Positions 21,112-29,005 of a stretch of 64,000 nucleotides of DNA are shown here, piece by piece (within the stretch, counting starts at the first letter, position 1; every line of letters begins with the position of its first letter). The position numbers were made by a program, and so were the translations under genes. Source of the DNA: Mikania micrantha (lineage: Eukaryota > Streptophyta > Magnoliopsida > Asterales > Asteraceae). Below the pieces are notes generated by a model, which worked only from the letters and a program-made list of their open reading frames with translations, made no database searches and had not been told where the DNA came from. The stretch covers positions 63,964,593 to 64,028,592 of the forward strand of contig CM018685.1 of the NCBI GenBank assembly GCA_009363875.1. Direction: 5' to 3'.

Positions 21112-22284
21112 TTATATAGATCCAATATCATCATATGGATCATCATTTGGATCTTGAGAATCTTGAAATATTTTTTCATCAGTAGACTTTCTAGATGAAG
21201 ATGGAGAATTTTTAATCTCACTTATAATACGTTGCATGAGAGATCGATTAATAGGAGATTTTAAAGGTCTCTCTTGTTGAATTGTTATAGAATTATAATA
21301 ATTTTGAACAACAGCAATATTAGCTTTTTCTATTGAGAATTTATTCCACCATTTGCTCCTATAATATCTTAATAGAAGAGGAGGAGATATATCTTGTTTA
21401 ACTTGATAATGGTAAGTCCAAGAGAAAATCCATGGAATTCGAAATACAGTCATGAATTGAAGAGTATATTTGAAATCCGGGAGCCCATCTTGCTTAAAAT
21501 AATCTATAAACTTTTTATATGAGTCTGAAATGGTTTTGGGAAAAGCATCTGGAACAATTCCAATATACTTAAACCATTTTACAAACCATCTTGGATAATT
21601 GTTTGAAAATTGATCATCATAATATATAAACCAAGAATGGTTGAAATTTCTGAATAATAATGCCTTCTCCCATGCTTCTTGATAATCATAATAATTATAT
21701 TGAGAATAGGAATTAAAATTTGAAAGAGTCTTTTGAACGAATGGCTTAGATTTCCATTCTTCAAGAGTTATTACTTTTTTAATTTTTATCTTAGAATAAT
21801 CAATCTTTGAAGGGTTCTGAGAATTGAGAATATGCTGAATAACAACAGATTCAGTGTCTACTAATATAGCTTGATAATAATCTATATTCTTTTTATCAGA
21901 ATCAAAGAAGTGACAGTTTCTTGGATATAGATAATCTATGAGGGTTAAAAAGCTTTGGGAAACTTTCTCTTCCTCAATAGGTTCTAAAATTTTTATAATT
22001 TTATGATTGGGATTGATAATGTATAAGCTAGAATCAGTAGTAGAAGTAGATACGGAAGGTGTATTGGGACGAATAATTGATTGAGGTAACATCCTAGTTG
22101 TTTGAACAATAGAAGAATAGGGTGGTCTGGAAGATATAGGAGTAGGAGAAGATGGCCTTAATCTTGGAAATGGAGATAATGGAGTAAAGCTGTTGTAAAT
22201 AGGTAATGGAGAATTTGAAGAAGAACTTGCTGATAATGATGATTTTGATTTTGATAATACAATCTTTTTAGAATCCTTGCTCAT
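21112..22284 (-). CDS. EPRV1 downstream ORF, Trp/Tyr-rich protein of unknown function
   Basis: The product is 390 aa. The start codon overlaps the polymerase stop by 4 nt (ATGA), as expected for polycistronic caulimovirid RNA. Residues 1-95 are Ser/Pro-rich and probably disordered. Residues 105-330 form a conserved core rich in aromatic residues (YPRNCHFFD, KVITLEEWKSKPFVQKTL, SWFIYYDDQFSNNYPRWF, RIPWIFSWTYHY, YRSKWWNKFSIEKAN). The tail is acidic. The EPRV2 homologue (29006-30241) is very similar. Its position matches the translational transactivator gene of caulimoviruses and the second ORF of some endogenous caulimovirids, but no transactivator motif was recognised, so the function is left open. 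Confidence 0.85.
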   Translation of the reverse strand: MSKDSKKIVLSKSKSSLSASSSSNSPLPIYNSFTPLSPFPRLRPSSPTPISSRPPYSSIVQTTRMLPQSIIRPNTPSVSTSTTDSSLYIINPNHKIIKILEPIEEEKVSQSFLTLIDYLYPRNCHFFDSDKKNIDYYQAILVDTESVVIQHILNSQNPSKIDYSKIKIKKVITLEEWKSKPFVQKTLSNFNSYSQYNYYDYQEAWEKALLFRNFNHSWFIYYDDQFSNNYPRWFVKWFKYIGIVPDAFPKTISDSYKKFIDYFKQDGLPDFKYTLQFMTVFRIPWIFSWTYHYQVKQDISPPLLLRYYRSKWWNKFSIEKANIAVVQNYYNSITIQQERPLKSPINRSLMQRIISEIKNSPSSSRKSTDEKIFQDSQDPNDDPYDDIGSI

Positions 22285-25200
22285 ATTCCCTGTAAAAATT
22301 CTCTTGATAAAAAGTCAGGTAGAGAATTATTTTCTCCTTTAATAAACTCTATTTGAAAATCAAAATTGCTTAGTAATGCCTGCCATCTTGCAAATATTTG
22401 TTTAGATATTAAATTTTTTATATCTTTTTCTAAAATGTGTTTTGCTGATAAGCAATCAATTCCTAATAAAAAAGGTTTCATGTATAAATCATCTTCAAAT
22501 TTTTTAATACATAAAACAATACTTAAAATTTCCTTTTTTATAGTTGAATAATTTTTCTGAGTATCATTCCATGCTCCAGAATAATATCTAACTAATTGTT
22601 CTTTATTGTCTTCTAAAGATTGTTTTAATATTCCTCCAAATCCTAAATCACTAGCGTCGGTTTCTACAATTAACCTAGCATTAGGATGTGGAATATTCAG
22701 GCATGGTAATTGTTTTATTTTATTTTTGATATGTTTTATTATATTAGTATGTTCTTGAGTCCAAGGTTCAGGATTCTTTTTTAATCTATTATATAAAGGT
22801 TTACAAATAATTCCTAAATCTTTAAAGAAATCGTGTATATAATTTAAACATCCTAAAAATCTCTGTAATTGTTTCTTATCCTTGATTTCATCTGGAAACT
22901 TATTAGAAAAATCTAAACTTCTATTTATTGGTATAATAGTTCCCTGTTTAATATCATGACCTAAAAATCTTATTTCTGTCTTAAATAGATTTATCTTAGT
23001 AGGAGATACTACTAATCCATTCTTATGAATTGTATCATAAAATATGTTTAAATGCTTAAAATGTTGTTCTAAAGAATTAGAGTATATTAAAACATCATCA
23101 ATATAGATTATTGAGAAATTCCCTATAGGAATAATTATATCATTCATAATATTTTGAAATTCTGAAGGAGCATTTTTTAACCCAAACGGCATTACATTCC
23201 ATTCATAATGTCCAAATGGAACATTAAATCCTGTCTTATATTTATCCTTTTCGGAGATTTGAATCTGCCAAAATCCTGATTTCATATCAAACTTAGAAAA
23301 TATCTTAGCCTCATATACTTTCTTCAATAAATCTCTCTTATTTGGAATAGGATATCTTATCCATTCTAAGACCTTATTCAAGGGTTTATAGTTTATTACT
23401 AATCTTGGGGCACCTCTTTCTATTTCAGCACTATTATTAACATAGAATGCCGAACATGACCAAGAAGATTTAGATTGTCTAATTAATTTCTTATCCAATA
23501 ATTCTTTTATTTCCTTTTTACAGTGTTCTTCTAATTCTTGATTCATATGCATAGATTTAGATTTTGTTGGTATATTTTTCTCATTAAAATCCTTTATATA
23601 TGGTAAATCAACAATATGTTGTTTTCTTTGCCAAAAGGCATTAGGTATATTAGAACATACATTTCTTATAAATTTTTCTTCAATACTTTTTATTTTAATA
23701 ATATTAGTTTTATCGTTTAATTGCTCTTTTATTCTTTCACTTTTAATTTCATTTGCTAAAAATTCCTTTTGTTTTTCTTTTAAATTTATCATATTAATTT
23801 GCTTAGTTAGGACTGGATCAGCAAATTCAAATATAATTTCTTTATTTAAGACTTTAGTACTTATACCATTACTGTTTATAGTAATTGGATATAATTGAGT
23901 AATAAAAGGGGTTCCTAGTATAATTTGTGATGTCAAATTTTTTACTAATATTAATTGAGTTTTAAAACAATAACCTTCTTTACAAATATGAACATTAGAT
24001 AGTTTATAATTTATTATTAGTCTAGATCCGCTTGCAGTTGATAATCTATAAGAAGTTTTTTCATAATATTTGGTAGGGATAATACCTTCTTGAATACAAT
24101 TCATATCAGCTCCGCTATCAATTAGAGCTGTTAGCGTTATTCTAAATTCATTATTAATAATTATATTTAATTTAGTATACCATTTTTGAAAATTTAACTC
24201 TTTTAAAATATTAATTTTATTAACTTTACTGTTATCAGTATCTGTTTTTCCTTTTGCCTTTTCTATATCTTTAATTTGTGCTTTAATTATAGTAATATCA
24301 TTTTTTATATTTTTTAATTCTTCTTGTAATTCATTCATAGTAATTGGTTTTTTATCCTTTTTAAATTTTTTATAAATTTCATCTAAATTATATATTTCAG
24401 TGTTTTCTTCATTTTCTTCAGATTTTTTATTAAAATTTTCTTTTAATTTCTTTAAATATAATTGTCTTAAATTTAAATCTTCAGTTTCTTCTAATAGTTT
24501 TAGTAATATTGTATTTTCTTCATCATCAATCATATTTATTGATCCAATATTACATATACATGGACCAATACATTCACAATCGTTATTACTACTAGTCTCA
24601 CTATTAGAAATATAATTTAAATCATCACTATTATAATCTGAAAATTCTTCTTCACTAATTTGAGCATCTAGAATTTTATTTATTTGTTCTTTTATTTCAT
24701 CAGAAATATTTAGTTCATTTATTTTTCTTTTAGAATAACAATTTTTTGAAGTATGACCTCTTTTTCCACAAGTATAACAAGTTATAATTCGTTTTTTATA
24801 AAAATTTTTCTTTTTATCCTTTTTATAATATTTTTGTTCTTCATTTTTAAATTTTTTATTTTTGTAATTTTTTCTAAAATTCTTTCCCTTGGTATAATTA
24901 GTTTTTCTTTTAGAATTTTTTGGTATATTTATTCTTTCAAAACCATATTGTTCACAGAAATTTCCTAATTCATTTTTACTAGTTATACCGTCTCTTTTCA
25001 TCTTTTGTTTTAATTTTAAATCATTACATAATTTCAAACCTTCTTGATTTATATGATTTATAATTTGCCCATATGTTAAATCATCATATGGTATATGATT
25101 ATTATTTTCCCTTTTAATAGCTTCTCTAACCTTTTCAGCAAATAATTTTGGTAAACCAGCAATAAATCTTTCTTTCCAATACGCCTGTTTACAATCAGTC

Positions 25201-26486
25201 CTATTCATAACTTTAGATATAAAAACATCTTTATACCATCTAAAATCTTGTAATTTTCTACATGTTAAATTTAATAATATTAAAGAACTTCTTTCTTGAT
25301 AATCTGAAGGATTTCCAATAAAGTTCTTTATAATAGCAAATATAAGCGTATTGACTATATCTGATTCATCAGTTTGAACTTGTACATTATTTTCAATTTT
25401 TACCTTTTTTGCATTTAATATAAATTGCTTATCATAATCTATTACATAATTATCCCACCAGCCTTTTAAATTTCCAGAAAATCCAGAAACAATCATCTTA
25501 AATATTTGTGGTTCAGTATTTCCGTTCTGTTTATAAGCATTGGCTGCCATAGTCATTTCTTGTAATATGTTAAGAATTTGATATTCAGATTGACCATCTA
25601 TATTCCATTCATAAATTGCCTTTCCTCCAAAGGCTGTAGAAATTCTGTTGCTAACTTCTTCTAGTTGCAGATCAGGAGGAGTTGGTTTAGGGTACCAATT
25701 CCTTGCATCTGGTTTTAAAGTAAAACCTTTTAATTTATTAATAGTTTCTAGATTAATATTTTGAAATTGGGATTCTAATTTTGTATAAGATGAATCAGAG
25801 GCATCAGATTCATCGGATTCATTCGTATTGCTTATAGTGTTTAAACTCATATTTTTTAATTTTTCAATATTTTCTAATTGTTGTTTTAATAGATTTAATG
25901 TTTCTTCTTTTTTATTAAGGATAATAGGAGTATCTATAGTATAAGGTTTAAATATAGGGTTTTCATTTATAATTTCTTTTCCTTTGTTCTTTTTTGTTTC
26001 TATATCAATTTTTTCATTTTCGATTCTTTCTAATTGTTCTGCTATAGTATTTAATTTTTCATTTGTATAATTATTTTGACAAAGAATTGTTTTTAGATTT
26101 TTTGTATCTTCATCACCAATTTTTGCCAATGGTATTCCTATATATTCCTGTTTGTCTTTTATAATTTTTATATTTTCTTGAGGTGGATGAATACTATTTA
26201 ACTCTTCATTATTTTTTATTAATGTATAGGTTTTTGTAATTTTATTATTAACAGATATATGTTCTATAGTAGGATATTTAATATTATTATTTTTACAATA
26301 TATAGGTAACCAAGTAAAAAATGTAATATTTTCATAATTCTTATTAATATATTCTTCCCATTCTTTAGTATGTTTTTCTCTAGAGTTATAATCAAAAGTA
26401 TCATAATACCATAATAAATTGTCTATATTGTATTTATTTAATATTTCACATCTTAAAAATTTCATAGTTTCTTTATGATTAAGCAT
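22281..26486 (-). CDS. EPRV1 capsid-protease-reverse transcriptase-RNase H polyprotein
   Basis: The 1401-aa frame is uninterrupted. An N-terminal coiled-coil-prone, Lys/Glu/Asn-rich region spans about 1-260. The capsid region at about 270-560 resembles other caulimovirid and retroelement capsids (GNLKGWWDNYV, CRKLQDFRWYKDVF), followed by a basic tract and a CCHC knuckle CYTCGKRGHTSKNC at about 568. The aspartic protease motif LIDSGAD is at about 787. Reverse transcriptase has YIDDVLIYS at about 1126, and RNase H has VETDASDLGFGG at about 1274. No integrase follows, which separates it from Ty3 elements. Fusion of capsid and polymerase in one frame with a separate movement protein differs from caulimoviruses and soymoviruses, where these are separate ORFs. 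Confidence 0.93.
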   Translation of the reverse strand: MLNHKETMKFLRCEILNKYNIDNLLWYYDTFDYNSREKHTKEWEEYINKNYENITFFTWLPIYCKNNNIKYPTIEHISVNNKITKTYTLIKNNEELNSIHPPQENIKIIKDKQEYIGIPLAKIGDEDTKNLKTILCQNNYTNEKLNTIAEQLERIENEKIDIETKKNKGKEIINENPIFKPYTIDTPIILNKKEETLNLLKQQLENIEKLKNMSLNTISNTNESDESDASDSSYTKLESQFQNINLETINKLKGFTLKPDARNWYPKPTPPDLQLEEVSNRISTAFGGKAIYEWNIDGQSEYQILNILQEMTMAANAYKQNGNTEPQIFKMIVSGFSGNLKGWWDNYVIDYDKQFILNAKKVKIENNVQVQTDESDIVNTLIFAIIKNFIGNPSDYQERSSLILLNLTCRKLQDFRWYKDVFISKVMNRTDCKQAYWKERFIAGLPKLFAEKVREAIKRENNNHIPYDDLTYGQIINHINQEGLKLCNDLKLKQKMKRDGITSKNELGNFCEQYGFERINIPKNSKRKTNYTKGKNFRKNYKNKKFKNEEQKYYKKDKKKNFYKKRIITCYTCGKRGHTSKNCYSKRKINELNISDEIKEQINKILDAQISEEEFSDYNSDDLNYISNSETSSNNDCECIGPCICNIGSINMIDDEENTILLKLLEETEDLNLRQLYLKKLKENFNKKSEENEENTEIYNLDEIYKKFKKDKKPITMNELQEELKNIKNDITIIKAQIKDIEKAKGKTDTDNSKVNKINILKELNFQKWYTKLNIIINNEFRITLTALIDSGADMNCIQEGIIPTKYYEKTSYRLSTASGSRLIINYKLSNVHICKEGYCFKTQLILVKNLTSQIILGTPFITQLYPITINSNGISTKVLNKEIIFEFADPVLTKQINMINLKEKQKEFLANEIKSERIKEQLNDKTNIIKIKSIEEKFIRNVCSNIPNAFWQRKQHIVDLPYIKDFNEKNIPTKSKSMHMNQELEEHCKKEIKELLDKKLIRQSKSSWSCSAFYVNNSAEIERGAPRLVINYKPLNKVLEWIRYPIPNKRDLLKKVYEAKIFSKFDMKSGFWQIQISEKDKYKTGFNVPFGHYEWNVMPFGLKNAPSEFQNIMNDIIIPIGNFSIIYIDDVLIYSNSLEQHFKHLNIFYDTIHKNGLVVSPTKINLFKTEIRFLGHDIKQGTIIPINRSLDFSNKFPDEIKDKKQLQRFLGCLNYIHDFFKDLGIICKPLYNRLKKNPEPWTQEHTNIIKHIKNKIKQLPCLNIPHPNARLIVETDASDLGFGGILKQSLEDNKEQLVRYYSGAWNDTQKNYSTIKKEILSIVLCIKKFEDDLYMKPFLLGIDCLSAKHILEKDIKNLISKQIFARWQALLSNFDFQIEFIKGENNSLPDFLSREFLQGI

Positions 26487-26487
26487 C

Positions 26488-26697
26488 TTAAAATTTTAAA
26501 ATGATTATCTGGTCTTCAAGAGTTTTCTTCTTTGCTAATAATGAAGTCAAACTTGAATTTAAACCATTCTTTCTAATTGATTTTGCTTTTTTATTAAGTT
26601 TGCCTGTTCCTATGTTGGAAATAAGAAAATTAGTATGCTTGATTTCAAAATTAACTTGTTTTAGCTCTTGTTGTAAAATTTTTTGATTATCAAACAT
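26488..26697 (-). CDS. EPRV1 69-aa basic coiled-coil ORF
   Basis: This small Lys-rich protein has two helix-prone stretches around a basic centre (GKLNKKAKSIRKNG). It ends 1 nt before the polymerase ATG. Size, position and basic helical character recall the virion-associated protein of caulimoviruses, which combines a coiled coil with nucleic-acid binding, but no sequence motif proves it. EPRV2 lacks this ORF: there the 90-aa ORF stop is followed after 1 nt by the polymerase ATG. Confidence 0.6.
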   Translation of the reverse strand: MFDNQKILQQELKQVNFEIKHTNFLISNIGTGKLNKKAKSIRKNGLNSSLTSLLAKKKTLEDQIIILKF

Positions 26698-26710
26698 ATC
26701 TAAATTTATA

Positions 26711-26983
26711 TTAACAAGTATATTTTGATATTTCTGTAGAAATTATTCTTATCTTTTTTAATTGATATTTTATTTCTTCTACTAAATTTAATTGTAAATT
26801 AGTATAATAATATATCTTATTTACCTGTTCTTCTATATCATTTTCAAAACTATCCTCACTAAAATAATTGTCAATAAAATGTAACTTATCTTGATGAATT
26901 TTTAATAATTCATAACAATCTTTTAATAACTCTTTTAAAAATCTCATTTGAGGATTTCTACACTGTAATTTTGTATCACTCAT
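26711..26983 (-). CDS. EPRV1 90-aa small ORF, paralogue of the 85-aa ORF
   Basis: The protein begins MSDTKLQCRNPQ and ends ISTEISKYTC, the same framing termini as the 85-aa ORF immediately upstream. Two helical segments are likely. One base separates it from the upstream stop. The EPRV2 homologue at 46012-46284 keeps the termini (MSDTKIQCRNSQ, ISTEITKFTC). The function is unknown. In this genome position caulimoviruses carry aphid-transmission and virion-associated genes, but no motif links them. Confidence 0.75.
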   Translation of the reverse strand: MSDTKLQCRNPQMRFLKELLKDCYELLKIHQDKLHFIDNYFSEDSFENDIEEQVNKIYYYTNLQLNLVEEIKYQLKKIRIISTEISKYTC

Positions 26984-26984
26984 A

Positions 26985-27242
26985 TTAACAAGTGTACTTT
27001 GTTATATTTGTTTTACAAATTTTTATAAGTTCCTTATTAATTTTTATTTTATCTTCTAACCAATATTTAAAATTCATATGATGAAATTTTTGTACCTTGT
27101 CATTATATTTATTTTCATATAAATATTGTTTTGTTTTTTCTAACTCTTTATTATATGTTTTTGATTTTTTATGAAATTCTTTTAATGCTGATACATAAAA
27201 TTGAACCTGAGAATTTTTTATTTGTATTTTAGTATCACTCAT
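26985..27242 (-). CDS. EPRV1 85-aa small ORF
   Basis: A Lys-rich, helix-prone protein beginning MSDTKIQIKNSQVQFYVSAL and ending NITKYTC. Its ATG overlaps the movement-protein stop by 4 nt (ATGA). It is conserved in EPRV2 (46286-46543). Shared termini with the next ORF indicate tandem gene duplication inside the viral genome. The function is unknown. Confidence 0.75.
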   Translation of the reverse strand: MSDTKIQIKNSQVQFYVSALKEFHKKSKTYNKELEKTKQYLYENKYNDKVQKFHHMNFKYWLEDKIKINKELIKICKTNITKYTC

Positions 27243-28061
27243 TTGAATTTTAGTTCTTCATAAAATTGCATATCAGATTTACTAGGTGTATATGATTTAT
27301 CAGACTTATTATCATTTTCTTCTTCTTCATATATTGCTTTAGGTATAGAATTAGAATAATCTATTCCTGATATTTTCATAGATTGTGATCTTTTTAAAAT
27401 ATTTTCTTGTAAATCATTTGTACTAAAACTTGAAATAGAATGTCTAAAAGAATTATTATTATTATTATTACTAAAAGATATTTCTATTGAACCATCAGAT
27501 TTTTCTATTATGCTAGACTTTTGGTTTTCTATATTTATTGGTTTTGGTGGATTTATATCTTGTAAATTCCAATTTAAAGATTGAGTTATCTCATTCCATT
27601 TTAATCTTTTTGGGGTAATAACTTTAGCATGCATAGTATTAGCTTCAAATAATATCGTTTCATCTCTTGGAGATGATAATTTAGTTCTTGGTTCTATAGT
27701 TGTAGTCATTGTTTTATAATAAACTCTATATATAACTACTGCAGCATTTGTTTTTTCTTTGAATTCTAAATTTTTTGTTTTAATTGTTAAAGTTAAAGTG
27801 TCTAATATATTTGGATCAAATAATCCTATAGAGAAATTAGGGTAACAATTAAAATATATAGGACCATTAGCTATGTTGGATTCGGCCATAGCTAATAATG
27901 AATTATTGAAATTTGTGTGCCGAGCATCTCTTAATATAGTTAATACAGGAGCATCTATTCCTAATCTAAACATAGGTTTTATTGCTACCTGAATTAAACC
28001 TATATGTAAAAATTTATAGTTCTTTCTATGCTTTAATATAGCTTCTTTGGTTAATAATTGT

Positions 28062-28066
<5 letters not shown>
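27239..28066 (-). pseudogene. EPRV1 movement protein, C-terminal fragment
   Basis: The C-terminal three quarters of the movement protein is open from 28066 to the stop at 27239. It includes GLIQVAIKPMFRLGIDAPVL, LRDARHTNF, YFNCYPNFSIGLFDPNIL and a Ser/Asn-rich tail. The 30K-type core matches the intact EPRV2 protein. The frame begins abruptly at the (AT)n tract because the viral circle was opened here. The ATG at 27973 is internal, not a natural start. Confidence 0.85.

Positions 28067-28100
<34 letters not shown>
28067..28100. repeat. (AT)17 tract between EPRV1 and EPRV2
   Basis: A pure AT dinucleotide run is the only DNA separating the two viral insertions. Endogenous caulimovirids are known to be found often in or beside AT dinucleotide repeats. 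Confidence 0.9.
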
Positions 28101-28103
<3 letters not shown>

Positions 28104-28437
28104 CGAATGAATTCTAATACATCCGAGCCTTCAATTTATAGAGCCCCATTATGGAAGATAATTCAATATTGTCGGCCACCATCTTGTCTTTATTATAGTA
28201 GGTAGAGTAGCGGGCTAGACATTAAGTTCGTAGCGGGCTACTTTAATCGATATCTTGAAAATCACATCTGGCTACTTTAATCGATATCTTGAAAATCACA
28301 TCTCTGACAACTTTAATTGCTATCTTGAAAATCACGTCTTGTCTTGGACTCTTCTGGACAATAATTGAGATGAATGTCACTCTTTTGAAAATCGAGTCAT
28401 ATCTTTGAAAATCGAGTCTTGGACAATAATTGAGATT
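28101..28437 (-). repeat. EPRV2 promoter region, duplicate copy
   Basis: This is a direct copy of 28634-28970 (offset 533 bp, no difference seen), including the TATA box at 28128-28143. It abuts the (AT)n tract. Together with the other copy it makes a partial tandem duplication of the intergenic region. Units of about 34 bp ending gatatcttgaaaatcac repeat inside it (28226-28340). Confidence 0.85.
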
Positions 28438-28466
28438 ATTTCATACATAAATTAAACAACTCATAT

Positions 28467-28613
28467 TTAAATAATACCTTGATTTATTTCTTGAATATCT
28501 GAATTACAAATGATTTCCTTACAATTGGATGGAGCAATAATAACTTGAAAATCTAAAGATTTTGAACATTGGGTGGTTGATAATACAAGTTTTTGAGGAG
28601 AGGGTTTTTTCAT
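28467..28613 (-). CDS. EPRV2 48-codon leader ORF
   Basis: This is the homologue of the EPRV1 ORF at 20644-20790. It has the same length, start (MKK) and end (EINQGII), only a few substitutions and no indel. It lies about 50 nt downstream of the TATA box at 28661-28676. The function is unknown. Confidence 0.55.
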   Translation of the reverse strand: MKKPSPQKLVLSTTQCSKSLDFQVIIAPSNCKEIICNSDIQEINQGII

Positions 28614-28633
28614 ACATTTAATTCTAAGTAAAT

Positions 28634-28990
28634 TTTCGAATGAATTCTAATACATCCGAGCCTTCAATTTATAGAGCCCCATTATGGAAGATAATTCAAT
28701 ATTGTCGGCCACCATCTTGTCTTTATTATAGTAGGTAGAGTAGCGGGCTAGACATTAAGTTCGTAGCGGGCTACTTTAATCGATATCTTGAAAATCACAT
28801 CTGGCTACTTTAATCGATATCTTGAAAATCACATCTCTGACAACTTTAATTGCTATCTTGAAAATCACGTCTTGTCTTGGACTCTTCTGGACAATAATTG
28901 AGATGAATGTCACTCTTTTGAAAATCGAGTCATATCTTTGAAAATCGAGTCTTGGACAATAATTGAGATTAACCCATATTAGAAACGGAT
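28634..28990 (-). promoter_or_regulatory. EPRV2 intergenic promoter region
   Basis: The TATA box CTCTATAAATTGAAGG is at 28661-28676. Upstream of it are three imperfect repeats of about 34-38 bp built on actttaatcgatatcttgaa (28759-28873), and further ttgaaaatcgagtc words near 28918-28950. Repeated upstream motifs suggest enhancer modules, as in other pararetroviral promoters, but no named factor site is claimed. Confidence 0.6.
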
Positions 28991-29005
28991 CACCCCATGG
29001 ATAAT

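Larger units (their letters stand above)
19814..28066 (-). mobile_element. EPRV1: endogenous caulimovirid genome, circularly permuted
   Basis: This is an endogenous pararetrovirus. The 231 bp at 27836-28066 recur at 19814-20044 with a constant offset of 8022 bp and no difference seen, so the insert is one complete circular genome of about 8.02 kb opened inside the movement-protein gene. Minus-strand order: movement protein (C-terminal part), 85-aa, 90-aa and 69-aa ORFs, capsid-PR-RT-RNase H, Trp/Tyr-rich ORF, intergenic promoter, 48-codon ORF, rearranged leader, movement protein (N-terminal part). It encodes no integrase, as in Caulimoviridae, so host repair must have captured it. One end lies in an HSP70 exon and the other in an (AT)n tract. 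Confidence 0.9.
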
